Positions 6,316-14,347 of a stretch of DNA of 15,624 nt are shown here, piece after piece. Each line of letters starts with the position of its first letter. The first letter of the stretch is position 1. The notes under the pieces are model-generated. The model did no database searches and had not been told where the DNA came from. It saw only the letters and a list, made by a program, of their open reading frames with translations. This stretch comes from Bacillota bacterium (GTDB lineage Bacteria; Bacillota_A; Clostridia; Lachnospirales; WQUN01), in assembly GCA_009786175.1 (NCBI GenBank), contig WQTQ01000183.1, positions 1 to 15,624 of the forward strand, given 5' to 3'. The position numbers were made by a program, and so were the translations under genes.

Positions 6316-7443
6316 GTTATGACGCTCACTTGCGATAAACAACAATTACAAGATGCACTTGGTTTGGCAATACGCGCAGTATCGCCACGTACTACAATGC
6401 CCATTCTGGAATGTGTGCTGCTAAATGCAGAACAGGGAGTTGGGCTTACCCTTAGTGCAAGCAATTTGGAAATAAACATAGATACGGCACCTATTCCCGC
6501 AGAAACAAACATGTCCGGCTCAATAGCCCTTGACGCAAAGCTTTTTTCCGAAATAATAAGAAAAATGCCAGGGGAAGTTGTTTCTATAACCGTAGACGAA
6601 AAAAGTGACGTACAAGTAAAAAGCGGGCGTTCACGCCTTATGATACATGGGCAGCCCAGTGACGAGTTCCCCGTTATGTCGGAAAAAGAACTGATACCGG
6701 TAAATCAAGGGTATGTTTTAAAAGCTCAAACTCTTAAAGACATGATTCGTCAAACTATTTTTTCTGTTTCTACAGACCAAAGCAAGCTGGTATTAACCGG
6801 CGAACTTATAGAAGTAAAAGACAACACAATGCGCATGGTGGCATTGGATATGTACCGTATATCGTATAAGTGTACACCTTTGCCCGGAGACTGTACAGAC
6901 TCAAAAGCCATAGTACCGGCAAAAGCCCTTAACGAATTAAGCCGCATGTTATCATCTGATGAAAACGAAGAAGTAAACGTGCAGCTTACAGATAAGCGGA
7001 TTATATTTAAGGCAAGTAACTTTACGCTGACATCTAACCTTCTTGAAGGCGAATTTGTAAGGTATGATAAAATTTTTAACGAGGACTTCATTAGCATTGT
7101 TGAAATAAACCGTGCCGATTTGCTAAATGCCTTCGAACGTGCCATACTTGTGGCTACAGAGAATAAAACGCGTGCGGTAAAATTGGAAATAAGCGATGAC
7201 GATTTGATTATAAGTTGTTCCAGTGAACGTGGGGAAACAGAAGACGGTGTACCATGTAAAACAGACGGTAAGCCCTTAACAATCTCTTTTAACCCGCGCT
7301 ACTTTATAGAGGCTCTTAGGGCAGTGGAAGACGAAATAATAGTCTTAAAATTTAATACGCAGCTAAGCCCTTGTACCATCCGCAGCATAGAAGACGAAGC
7401 TGATTACAAATACCTGATTGTGCCCGTTAGAACAGAATCGTAA
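6313..7443 (+). CDS. dnaN: DNA polymerase III beta subunit (sliding clamp)
   Basis: From TTG 6313 the protein has 376 aa (374 from the ATG at 6319), the normal clamp size. The N-terminus reads MTLTCDKQQLQDALGLAIRA followed by VSPRTTMPILECVLL, the classic first-domain beta-clamp sequence. Three topologically equal domains of about 120 residues follow. The C-terminus carries FNPRYFIEALRAVEDEIIV and ends in APCT-like SPCTIRS and YLIVPVRTES, matching the family end (usually YLIMPVRL). The dimeric ring holds DNA polymerase III and many repair proteins on DNA through the cleft between domains 2 and 3. It lies downstream of dnaA and the unwinding region, and 9 nt upstream of recF. The open frame extends upstream to 6094, but that part is origin DNA with no homology to clamps and no Shine-Dalgarno site. 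Confidence 0.97.
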   Translation: MVMTLTCDKQQLQDALGLAIRAVSPRTTMPILECVLLNAEQGVGLTLSASNLEINIDTAPIPAETNMSGSIALDAKLFSEIIRKMPGEVVSITVDEKSDVQVKSGRSRLMIHGQPSDEFPVMSEKELIPVNQGYVLKAQTLKDMIRQTIFSVSTDQSKLVLTGELIEVKDNTMRMVALDMYRISYKCTPLPGDCTDSKAIVPAKALNELSRMLSSDENEEVNVQLTDKRIIFKASNFTLTSNLLEGEFVRYDKIFNEDFISIVEINRADLLNAFERAILVATENKTRAVKLEISDDDLIISCSSERGETEDGVPCKTDGKPLTISFNPRYFIEALRAVEDEIIVLKFNTQLSPCTIRSIEDEADYKYLIVPVRTES

Positions 7444-7452
7444 TTTTGCTGT

Positions 7453-8538
7453 ATGTGGATTAGTAATATTTCCGCCGCCGGGTTTCGCAATTTAAATATA
7501 TCAAATCAGCAACTTTCTTCGGGTGTAAATATTCTTCACGGTATGAACGCCCAAGGGAAAACCAGCTTTTTAGAAGCAATATATTTTTGCGCTTTTGGGC
7601 GTTCGTTACGGGCTGTGTCTGATAAGGAATTAATCCAATTTGGGCAAACCGCCGCCCATGTACGTGTAGATATAAACAGAGACGGATACACGTCTTTGCT
7701 GGATGCTCATATAGAGCGGGAAGGCTCAAAAACAAAAAAGGGTTTGGCACTAAATCATGTGCCTATAAAACATATGAAGGATCTGTTTGGTCGGCTTTTA
7801 ATTGTAATGTTTTCGCCGGAAGATTTGCGGCTGATAAAAGCGGGACCATATGAACGACGACGTTTTATGGATATGGAAATATGCCAACTTTCCCCCGTAT
7901 ACTACAGCGATTTAAAAGAATATTATCGCGCGTTAAAACAGCGGAATGCATTGCTTAAAATTTTGCAAAAAGACAAATCTCAGCAGGACAGTTTAAGTAT
8001 CTGGGACGAACAACTGGCCAACTATGGACAGCGTATTATGAAGCTGCGATCATCATTTGTAAAAAAAATAAACCGTATTGCCAAGGAAGTTCACTCAAAT
8101 ATAACCCAGGGTACAGAAAATTTGACATTAGCTTACGAGCCCAGTATTGTAAATATTGAAACATATTTAACCGGCCTTAGTAAATCTCATGTAAGGGACA
8201 TAGCGCAGGGCACTACAACCTTGGGAATACACAAAGATGATGTAAATTTTACAATAAACAATATTTCCGCAAGGTTTTTTGGCTCGCAAGGGCAACAACG
8301 TACAGCAGCATTATCCGCAAAACTTGCGGAAATTGAAATTATTAAGCAAAGCACCAATCAAACTCCAATATTACTCCTTGATGATGTACTTTCGGAGTTG
8401 GACGGAAACCGTCAACAATTTCTTCTGGAGCAGATAAAAAACTTACAAACCTTGGTAACGTGTACAGGGCTTGAAGATATACTTTTAACTATGAAAGACC
8501 ACAAAATTATGAAAATGGCAGAAGGGCGAATTAAGTAA
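7453..8538 (+). CDS. recF: DNA replication and repair protein RecF
   Basis: This 361-aa SMC-like ATPase matches RecF in length and motifs. Walker A is GMNAQGKT (30-37). The ABC-type signature is GSQGQQRTAAL (277-287), and Walker B is ILLLDDVLSELD (306-317). RecF acts with RecO and RecR to load RecA at single-strand gaps next to double-stranded DNA. The N-terminus WISNISAAGFRNL is typical. The start ATG 7453 follows the dnaN stop by 9 nt and has no visible Shine-Dalgarno site, so translation is probably coupled to dnaN. The S4-domain gene yaaA (rlbA), usually found between dnaN and recF in Bacillota, is missing: there is no room for it. A structured 105-nt gap separates recF from gyrB. Confidence 0.97.
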   Translation: MWISNISAAGFRNLNISNQQLSSGVNILHGMNAQGKTSFLEAIYFCAFGRSLRAVSDKELIQFGQTAAHVRVDINRDGYTSLLDAHIEREGSKTKKGLALNHVPIKHMKDLFGRLLIVMFSPEDLRLIKAGPYERRRFMDMEICQLSPVYYSDLKEYYRALKQRNALLKILQKDKSQQDSLSIWDEQLANYGQRIMKLRSSFVKKINRIAKEVHSNITQGTENLTLAYEPSIVNIETYLTGLSKSHVRDIAQGTTTLGIHKDDVNFTINNISARFFGSQGQQRTAALSAKLAEIEIIKQSTNQTPILLLDDVLSELDGNRQQFLLEQIKNLQTLVTCTGLEDILLTMKDHKIMKMAEGRIK

Positions 8539-8540
8539 GT

Positions 8541-8618
8541 CCCAGCCCCAAGAACAAAAATTTTGTTTTTGTTCCCGTAGGAAGCGGAAGCTGGCTTTGC
8601 CAGCTGTAGCGGCGGGGC
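8541..8618. repeat. Compact multi-hairpin element in the recF-gyrB gap
   Basis: Two perfect inverted repeats lie side by side. GAACAAAAA (8552-8560) and TTTTTGTTC (8566-8574) are separated by 5 nt; AGCTGGC (8589-8595) and GCCAGCT (8599-8605) are separated by TTT. An outer pair GCCCC (8545-8549) and GGGGC (8614-8618) could close both into a three-way junction. The element ends 13 nt before the gyrB Shine-Dalgarno site, so in recF-gyrB mRNA it would form a folded leader. No U-tract follows the GC-rich hairpin, so it is not a standard terminator. It could be a cis-regulatory leader for gyrB, an mRNA-processing site or a copy of a dispersed palindromic repeat. Confidence 0.6.
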
Positions 8619-8643
8619 CCCATTAAAATAAAAGGAGAGTTTT

Positions 8644-10551
8644 ATGTCCCACCCTGAATATTCAGCAGAAAATATCCAAGTATTAGAAGGCCTGGAGGCG
8701 GTACGATTACGCCCGGGTATGTATGTCGGTTCCACTTGCGCTAAAGGTTTGCACCATTTGGTTTACGAAATAGTAGATAACTCTGTAGACGAAGCTTTGA
8801 TGGAGGCTTGTGACACAATTATTGTGCGTATTCACCCGGATAACAGTATTTCTGTACGTGATAACGGTCGTGGTATACCCGTTGGTATACAAGCACAAAC
8901 AGGTTTGCCTGCCGTAGAGGTTATTTTTACGACCTTGCATGCGGGCGGTAAATTTGGCTCTGGCGGGTACAAAACCAGCGGTGGTTTGCACGGTGTTGGT
9001 GCTGCGGCTGTAAATGCTCTTTCCGAATGGCTGCACGTTCAAGTTTATGATGGCGAAAAAATTCATGAAATCGAATTTTCCCGTGGCGAAAAAACAAAGG
9101 ATGTTACTGTAGTCGGTGATACGAATGAAAAGGGAACTTTAGTTCATTTTAAGCCGGACCCGGAAATGTTTGATGAATTGGTGTATAATTTTGATACCCT
9201 TAAGCAACGGCTGCAGGAAACAGCGTTTTTAACAAAGGGGCTCAAAATAGAGCTTATAGACGAACGCCGGGACCCTAATCGCACACGCTCGTATAAATAT
9301 GACGGCGGCATAAAAGAATTTGTTGCCCATATAAATAAAAATAAAACCCCCTTAACAGAAGAAATTTTTTACTGCGAGTCCATGTATGAAAACGTATTGG
9401 TGGAAATATCGCTGCAGTATACAGACAGTTTTCAGGAAAACACGTATGCCTTTGTAAATAATATTAATACAACAGATGGCGGAACTCATGTTACAGGATT
9501 TCGTGCCGGTATAACCAAAACAGTAAATGACTATGGCCGTAAGTTTAAATTGCTAAAAGACAGCGATAAAAATTTGTCCGGCGAAGACGTCAGAGAGGGT
9601 TTAACGGCAGTAATATCCATAAAGGTTGAAGACCCACAATTCGAAAGCCAAACAAAAGTAAAGCTTAACAACGACGAAGCCCGTACCGCAGTAGAAAGTG
9701 TTTTAAATGAACAGCTTGCATACTTCCTGGAAGAAAACCCGTCTGTTGGCAGAATTATAATAGAAAACAGTCTTATGGCGGCAAGAGCGCGTGAGGCAGC
9801 CAAAAAAGCGAGGGAGCTGGTAAAACGTAAATCCGTACTTGAAGGCGGACGTTTGCCTGGCAAGCTTTCAGATTGTTCGGAAAAAAACCCGGAACTTTGC
9901 GAAGTATTCATTGTAGAGGGTGACTCTGCGGGTGGCAGCGCGAAAAACGCCCGTTCCCCGCAGAATCAAGCTATTTTACCGTTGCGCGGTAAAATAATGA
10001 ACGTTGAAAAAGCCCGTCTTGACAAAATTCTTGGCAACGAGGAAATAAAAGCTATGATAACGGCTTTTGGTACGGGTATTCACGACGATTTTGACATAGC
10101 AAAATTACGTTACCATAAAATAGTTATTATGACAGACGCTGATGTTGACGGTTCTCATATCCGTACGCTTATGCTTACGTTTATGTACCGCTTTATGCCG
10201 GAACTTATTAGCGGCGGGTATGTATATATTGCACAGCCGCCGCTGTACAAGGTGGAAAAAGGCAAAAATGAATATTACGCTTACAGCGACGCGGAGCTGC
10301 AAAATATTTTGAATGAGATTGGCCGTGAAGGCATTAAACCAATTCAGCGTTATAAAGGCTTGGGTGAAATGGACGCAGATCAGCTTTGGGATACAACTAT
10401 GGACCCGGAAAGGCGTATTCTTTTGCGCGTGTCTTTAGATGACGCTATTGCAGCAGATTTAATTTTTACACAGCTAATGGGTGATAAGGTTGAACCGCGC
10501 CGGGAATTCATTCAAGAGTTTGCCACGCAGGTTAGAAATTTGGACGTTTAA
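8644..10551 (+). CDS. gyrB: DNA gyrase subunit B
   Basis: This 635-aa protein is a full-length GyrB of the short Gram-positive type without the proteobacterial insertion. The GHKL ATPase domain (about 1-220) shows [10 protein letters not shown] (42-51), DNGRGIPV (73-80) and [15 protein letters not shown] (113-127). The transducer domain follows (about 221-395). The TOPRIM domain has the catalytic EGDSAGGSA (425-433), [12 protein letters not shown] (446-457) and the metal-binding DADVDGSHI (498-506). The tail contains QRYKGLGEM (568-576) and [11 protein letters not shown]. Wording such as [20 protein letters not shown] is typical of Lachnospiraceae and relatives. GyrB pairs with GyrA to introduce negative supercoils. 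AAAGGAG lies 6 nt before the ATG. gyrA, the usual next gene, is not here; a terminator follows instead. The residues after the catalytic motif, KNARSPQNQ, deviate from the common QGRxRxxQ. Confidence 0.98.
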   Translation: MSHPEYSAENIQVLEGLEAVRLRPGMYVGSTCAKGLHHLVYEIVDNSVDEALMEACDTIIVRIHPDNSISVRDNGRGIPVGIQAQTGLPAVEVIFTTLHAGGKFGSGGYKTSGGLHGVGAAAVNALSEWLHVQVYDGEKIHEIEFSRGEKTKDVTVVGDTNEKGTLVHFKPDPEMFDELVYNFDTLKQRLQETAFLTKGLKIELIDERRDPNRTRSYKYDGGIKEFVAHINKNKTPLTEEIFYCESMYENVLVEISLQYTDSFQENTYAFVNNINTTDGGTHVTGFRAGITKTVNDYGRKFKLLKDSDKNLSGEDVREGLTAVISIKVEDPQFESQTKVKLNNDEARTAVESVLNEQLAYFLEENPSVGRIIIENSLMAARAREAAKKARELVKRKSVLEGGRLPGKLSDCSEKNPELCEVFIVEGDSAGGSAKNARSPQNQAILPLRGKIMNVEKARLDKILGNEEIKAMITAFGTGIHDDFDIAKLRYHKIVIMTDADVDGSHIRTLMLTFMYRFMPELISGGYVYIAQPPLYKVEKGKNEYYAYSDAELQNILNEIGREGIKPIQRYKGLGEMDADQLWDTTMDPERRILLRVSLDDAIAADLIFTQLMGDKVEPRREFIQEFATQVRNLDV

Positions 10552-10587
10552 CGGTTAAATTTCTAAAATACTGATACCAATACCGGG

Positions 10588-10614
10588 AAAAGAGACTGAA
10601 AAGTCTCTTTTTTT
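10588..10614 (+). terminator. Rho-independent terminator of the dnaA-dnaN-recF-gyrB unit
   Basis: A perfect 10-bp stem AAAAGAGACT (10588-10597) / AGTCTCTTTT (10602-10611) closes on a GAAA tetraloop and runs into a U-tract ending at 10614. It lies 37 nt after the gyrB stop. It separates the replication genes from the permease genes. Confidence 0.92.
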
Positions 10615-10676
10615 ATGTGTTTTTAAGTTGAAAATATATAAAAAAGATGTATTTGCAGTCTGATTCGAAAAAATGT

Positions 10677-10730
10677 TATACAAAATATATGATTTTATTT
10701 AGTTTGCGTTGTGTGAACATATTTTGTATA
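10677..10730. promoter_or_regulatory. 12-bp perfect inverted repeat, candidate operator of the permease operon
   Basis: TATACAAAATAT (10677-10688) recurs inverted as ATATTTTGTATA (10719-10730), with a 30-nt spacer, so the arm centres are 42 bp apart (close to four helical turns). The right arm covers the first bases of the candidate -10 box at 10727-10732, so a protein bound there would block transcription. As RNA only the right arm end would be transcribed, so it acts at DNA level if at all. The rest of the 214-nt gyrB-permease gap is AT-rich with no gene. Confidence 0.6.
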
Positions 10731-10732
10731 GT
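10704..10732 (+). promoter_or_regulatory. Candidate promoter of the tandem permease genes
   Basis: TTGCGT (10704-10709), a 17-nt spacer and TATAGT (10727-10732) preceded by TTTTG make a plausible sigma-A promoter. Transcription would begin near 10739, leaving a short leader with GGGAG (10752-10756) 9 nt before the ATG at 10766. The upstream terminator at 10588-10614 makes a separate promoter necessary. Confidence 0.6.
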
Positions 10733-10765
10733 AACTCAATTTTACATAGTCGGGAGCGATAGACC

Positions 10766-13700
10766 ATGCTGTACAAAGTAAAAGAAAAGTCAAAAATAAC
10801 ACTTCCGGAAGAATTAATACATGATTGGCAATTAGAAGAAGGAGATAAAGTAGAAATAATATCCCATGAAGGCGGCGTGTTTGTGCGCCCTATCGCGTTG
10901 CTTTCTAAGGCCAGGTTTGAAAAAATCAACAACATAGTTAAAACTGGCGAAAACACCAGCTTTAAAAAGAAGCTGCTGAACTTTAAAAGCAATGTGTCGT
11001 TTAAAGCGGTTATACGGCAGCCCATACGCATGTTAATTTTTTTGCTGTTGGTAGGGTTGGCCACGTTTGGTTTTGTTTCCAGAGTGGTGGAATATGCCGT
11101 GTTGAGCCGCGAAATTAACAGAATAGAGCAATTTTACCGCACTGCCGGTACACTTGTGCCAATAGACCCTATCGGTTTCAATAATGTTTATGAAGCGGCT
11201 AACCTCTTGGCAAACAGTAACCTTATAGAGTTTCATGACAGGCGAACTGTTGTGCAGGGTGTAATGCATGGCCACGCAAGTGGTATGCGCGGTTTTGGTA
11301 CATTGGGCGGCAATATTTTTCAACGTGGAGAGCAGCGTTATTCTTATAAGGGATTATACCCCTTTGATACTTTTTTAATTGTTGAACTTGTTGGCTCAAT
11401 TCGGCGGCCGTTAAACCTCCCGGATATGAATGAAACGATTATAACAAACCGGATAACGTTAAGGCCTGTGCAAATTATTGCGGGACATGACCAGTTTCTG
11501 CCCGGCAGACGGTACATGGCAGACCTTTTGGTAGATGAAAACGGAAATTCCATTGCAAGTGGTTTAGTGCATGGGGGCCGTTATTTAATACGCGCCATGC
11601 GGCAGGACGCTTTAAGTAACACCATTGAAATTTTCCCGGTGATGGACGGTTTGTACTTTGTAAGCGTGGATGATAAAGAGGGTTTGGATAATGTATGGTC
11701 CACTCTTTCCCGTGAGCTTCATATTTTAGACGCTAATACAAATATGTTGATGCTGCAAGGTACAAAGGATATGACTACACTGCCCATGGTACAGTCCCAG
11801 GTAATTGAACGCAGGCGCGGACGGTTTTTAACATATAGCGATTACGCAAATGCTAACCATGTAATGGTTGTGCCGGAACGCCTGGCCCGTCTTTTGGGTG
11901 AAACGGTTACTTTAACCCTTAGGGATATGCGTACTTTTACAGACGGTTCGCCATTGCCGCCGGAAGACCACCACATGAGACACAGGTTAATCCCCGGTGT
12001 GGAAGGGCTTTGGAGAAACATGCCTGCCGGGTATTGGGTAAGTATTCCGCGGGATTATGAAGGTGCTTGGCGGCGTTACCCGACGGTGGAAATTGAAGTA
12101 ATGGTTGTAGGTACGTACTTTGTGTCCGATGCCTGGGGCTTGCCCCGTTGGGCGCACATACGTGACAGTTTTAGAAATATAGAAGTTTTTGTGCCTGCGT
12201 CAATTATCCCCGATGGTTTTGGTATTGTAGATGCCCACATAGTAAGCGGTGCATATAATTTTGTTCTCTCATCCCCAAGGGATCAAGCGGCTTTTTTGGT
12301 AAGGTACCGTGACAGGCTGGAGTATATGGGTTTTATGGTGCAGTTTTCCGGGGCAGACCCAACTAACTTTTGGCGTTCTGCCGGGCCTATACGCAACGCC
12401 ATACGGCTTAATTTGGCGTTATTTTCCGCCGTTTTGACTGTTGTCTTAGCTCTTACTGTATTTGTGTATTTGCGCCAGCGTTATAAGGAATTTGCCATTA
12501 TGCGGGCAATGGGTGTATCCGACGGCAATACAACTTGGCAGGTTATCGCGCCGGTGTTGGTGTTGTGGATTCCCATCGTAATTATTGCGAGTATAGCGGC
12601 ATGGCAGTTCGCGCTGGTACAGGTTGATACAGGCATGGAAGTTTTGGCGGAAATTGATGTGCCTTACGATACCGCCGAAGAGTATACGCCCATGAATATC
12701 CTTCAAATGATGAGGTATGAAGCGGAACGTGCTGCCATGGAAATATTTCAGTTGTTTAGCGTACCGCAGATTATTTTGCTGTGTGCGGCGTTGGCTGCGG
12801 CCTGGATTGCCGCTGTGTTTATTGGTGTGCGTTTTTTTGCGGGGCAGTCTATGATACTTCTGCTGCAAAGTGCCCAAGGCAGCGCACCTGTACGTATGGC
12901 TAAGGAAACCGCGCCGCCAAAGGCGGTAAAAATTTCTGACGTATTTTTGTTTAAGCCAATTGTGCTAAGTTTTGAAGGCAGGGTAAGGTCACGCATACGC
13001 CATCATTGGCGGCATATACTGCGCGCGCCGGTTAAATCTGTGCTGGTGGTTGGTATGGCGTTGTTGTTTGTGGCGGCGTTGGGCTGGCTGGACAGGACAA
13101 TTACCGTTACGGAAAGCGAAATTGTACGGCTGCACGCCACCACCGTAATTACAGGCGAAGTTGTAGAAATTGGTGCGGGTGCGGACGGAGATAATTTACA
13201 TGGTCACCATATTCCATGGGGTACCCTTGACATATTGCGTGACAGCGGTTTTGTAGAGGATTACTACTTTACCACGCTTCATCAGTTTTCGGTGTTCCCA
13301 TATATATCTTTACCGCCCGGTATAATTCTTGACAGGAATATGTTTATCAGAAGTGGCTTAACGCCCCCGCCGGAGCCTATTTTGGACTTTGTAAAGGGTA
13401 TTAGTTGTTGGGACACATTTGTGTATAAAAGTTCAAGGCCTACGGCGTTTGGTGTAGGGCGTGGCGGAGAGTTTACAGTCACATTTGCCCCGGGGTACAG
13501 CGAGGCGGATTTTGTACCTGTTCCCCCCGGTGCAATGCTTAACGTCATTGTCCATGAGTCGTTGATGGAGCGGGATTTGTTAGTGTATAGGGGCGGTTTG
13601 ATAAACTATAGGCCCAACCACGCAGGGGCGCGATATTTAATAGAGCAAAGGCTATCCCTTGGGGATACGGCGTACTTTGGTGTTTCATGGTCTCCAAACA

Positions 13701-14305
13701 ACAGACCCGTAAGAATAATCGGTGTGTACAGCGGCGGCCACCCGCGAAGCGCGTACCATATGGGGCAGGGCTTGATATTAAGGCCAATGCTAATAGAAAG
13801 CGATATTGCGTCCCTTACCTTCACCGTTTATCAAGACAAAGTTATGTATTTGAATGACTTTGAACAGGAAATGGCATTGCAGCTGACCGGTTCTAATCAC
13901 AGAGTTATATTAAACGACGCGGAACTTAGGCTGGTTGTGGCACCACTGGAAGATAACCTTAACCTGCTGCGGATGTTGTACCCCGTAATGACGGGCCTTA
14001 GCTTTGTGCTTGCCCTTGGACTTAACTTGCTGCTTATGCTGCAAAATGCCAAAAACGCTGCAATATTGCGGGTACTTGGTATGCCGCGTCATAAAACCAG
14101 GTCAAACCTGTGTATGGAATTGTTGACTATGTCTGTTGCGGGTGTTATCGTCGGGTTTATGTCTGTGCCGGTTATGGGTGTTGCAATAGGCACAGTTGGG
14201 GTGATAGCCGGCATATATTTGGCCGGCGCGGTTATGGGTACCGTTGCCGGGGTTATGGTTATCAGCCAAAAAGTACCAATGGAATTATTGCAGGTAAGAG
14301 AATAA
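10766..14305 (+). CDS. Large FtsX/MacB-type ABC permease-like protein with N-terminal AbrB-like domain
   Basis: This 1179-aa protein begins with an AbrB/MazE-type swapped-hairpin domain (about 1-44; KVKEKSKITLPEELI, then LEEGDKVEII and GGVFVRPI), a fold that usually dimerises and binds DNA. A basic linker (45-83) follows. The rest has two FtsX-like halves. Half 1: membrane segment about 88-106, an ectodomain of about 440 residues (107-547), then segments about 548-570, 593-616 and 668-690, with the coupling loop KEFAIMRAMGVSDG (574-587). Half 2: segment about 756-774, ectodomain 775-1068, then segments about 1071-1093, 1118-1137 and 1141-1166, with NAAILRVLGMPRHK. The C-terminus QKVPMELLQVRE is FtsX-like. 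Such permeases need a separate ABC ATPase and move lipids, lipoproteins or peptides, or transmit force; the substrate is unknown. None of the ectodomain resembles a domain I recognise. No ATPase gene is visible. A paralogue follows 42 nt downstream. Confidence 0.85.
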   Translation: MLYKVKEKSKITLPEELIHDWQLEEGDKVEIISHEGGVFVRPIALLSKARFEKINNIVKTGENTSFKKKLLNFKSNVSFKAVIRQPIRMLIFLLLVGLATFGFVSRVVEYAVLSREINRIEQFYRTAGTLVPIDPIGFNNVYEAANLLANSNLIEFHDRRTVVQGVMHGHASGMRGFGTLGGNIFQRGEQRYSYKGLYPFDTFLIVELVGSIRRPLNLPDMNETIITNRITLRPVQIIAGHDQFLPGRRYMADLLVDENGNSIASGLVHGGRYLIRAMRQDALSNTIEIFPVMDGLYFVSVDDKEGLDNVWSTLSRELHILDANTNMLMLQGTKDMTTLPMVQSQVIERRRGRFLTYSDYANANHVMVVPERLARLLGETVTLTLRDMRTFTDGSPLPPEDHHMRHRLIPGVEGLWRNMPAGYWVSIPRDYEGAWRRYPTVEIEVMVVGTYFVSDAWGLPRWAHIRDSFRNIEVFVPASIIPDGFGIVDAHIVSGAYNFVLSSPRDQAAFLVRYRDRLEYMGFMVQFSGADPTNFWRSAGPIRNAIRLNLALFSAVLTVVLALTVFVYLRQRYKEFAIMRAMGVSDGNTTWQVIAPVLVLWIPIVIIASIAAWQFALVQVDTGMEVLAEIDVPYDTAEEYTPMNILQMMRYEAERAAMEIFQLFSVPQIILLCAALAAAWIAAVFIGVRFFAGQSMILLLQSAQGSAPVRMAKETAPPKAVKISDVFLFKPIVLSFEGRVRSRIRHHWRHILRAPVKSVLVVGMALLFVAALGWLDRTITVTESEIVRLHATTVITGEVVEIGAGADGDNLHGHHIPWGTLDILRDSGFVEDYYFTTLHQFSVFPYISLPPGIILDRNMFIRSGLTPPPEPILDFVKGISCWDTFVYKSSRPTAFGVGRGGEFTVTFAPGYSEADFVPVPPGAMLNVIVHESLMERDLLVYRGGLINYRPNHAGARYLIEQRLSLGDTAYFGVSWSPNNRPVRIIGVYSGGHPRSAYHMGQGLILRPMLIESDIASLTFTVYQDKVMYLNDFEQEMALQLTGSNHRVILNDAELRLVVAPLEDNLNLLRMLYPVMTGLSFVLALGLNLLLMLQNAKNAAILRVLGMPRHKTRSNLCMELLTMSVAGVIVGFMSVPVMGVAIGTVGVIAGIYLAGAVMGTVAGVMVISQKVPMELLQVRE

Positions 14306-14310
14306 AAACA

Positions 14311-14326
14311 CCCCTGATATCAGGGG
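14311..14326. repeat. 16-bp perfect palindrome between the two permease genes
   Basis: CCCCTGATATCAGGGG lies 5 nt after the first permease stop and 7 nt before the AGGAG of the second. On the plus strand it is followed by GGTAAAATA, with no U-tract, so it should not terminate rightward transcription efficiently. As RNA it can form a 6-bp G/C-rich stem with an ATAT loop and may stabilise or separate the two cistrons. On the minus strand the same hairpin is followed by TGTTTTTATT, which looks like a terminator for leftward transcripts. Confidence 0.65.
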
Positions 14327-14347
14327 GTAAAATAGGAGCTGAATTGT

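Noticed and set aside
10675..10703. A leftward promoter from the left arm of the inverted repeat (TATAAC on the minus strand)
   Set aside because: The position for its -35 box (10698-10703) matches poorly, and it would transcribe only antisense into the gyrB terminator.
10766..11000. AbrB-like segment as a separate antitoxin gene with a toxin partner
   Set aside because: No stop codon separates it from the permease and no small toxin gene is adjacent, so a fusion is the simpler reading.
12446..12996. Minus-strand open frames opposite the first permease
   Set aside because: They lie wholly within a well-supported gene on the other strand, have no ribosome sites and show no recognisable domain.
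14311..14326. Palindrome as a rightward terminator after the first permease
   Set aside because: No U-tract follows on the plus strand, and the second gene begins 22 nt later with a good ribosome site.
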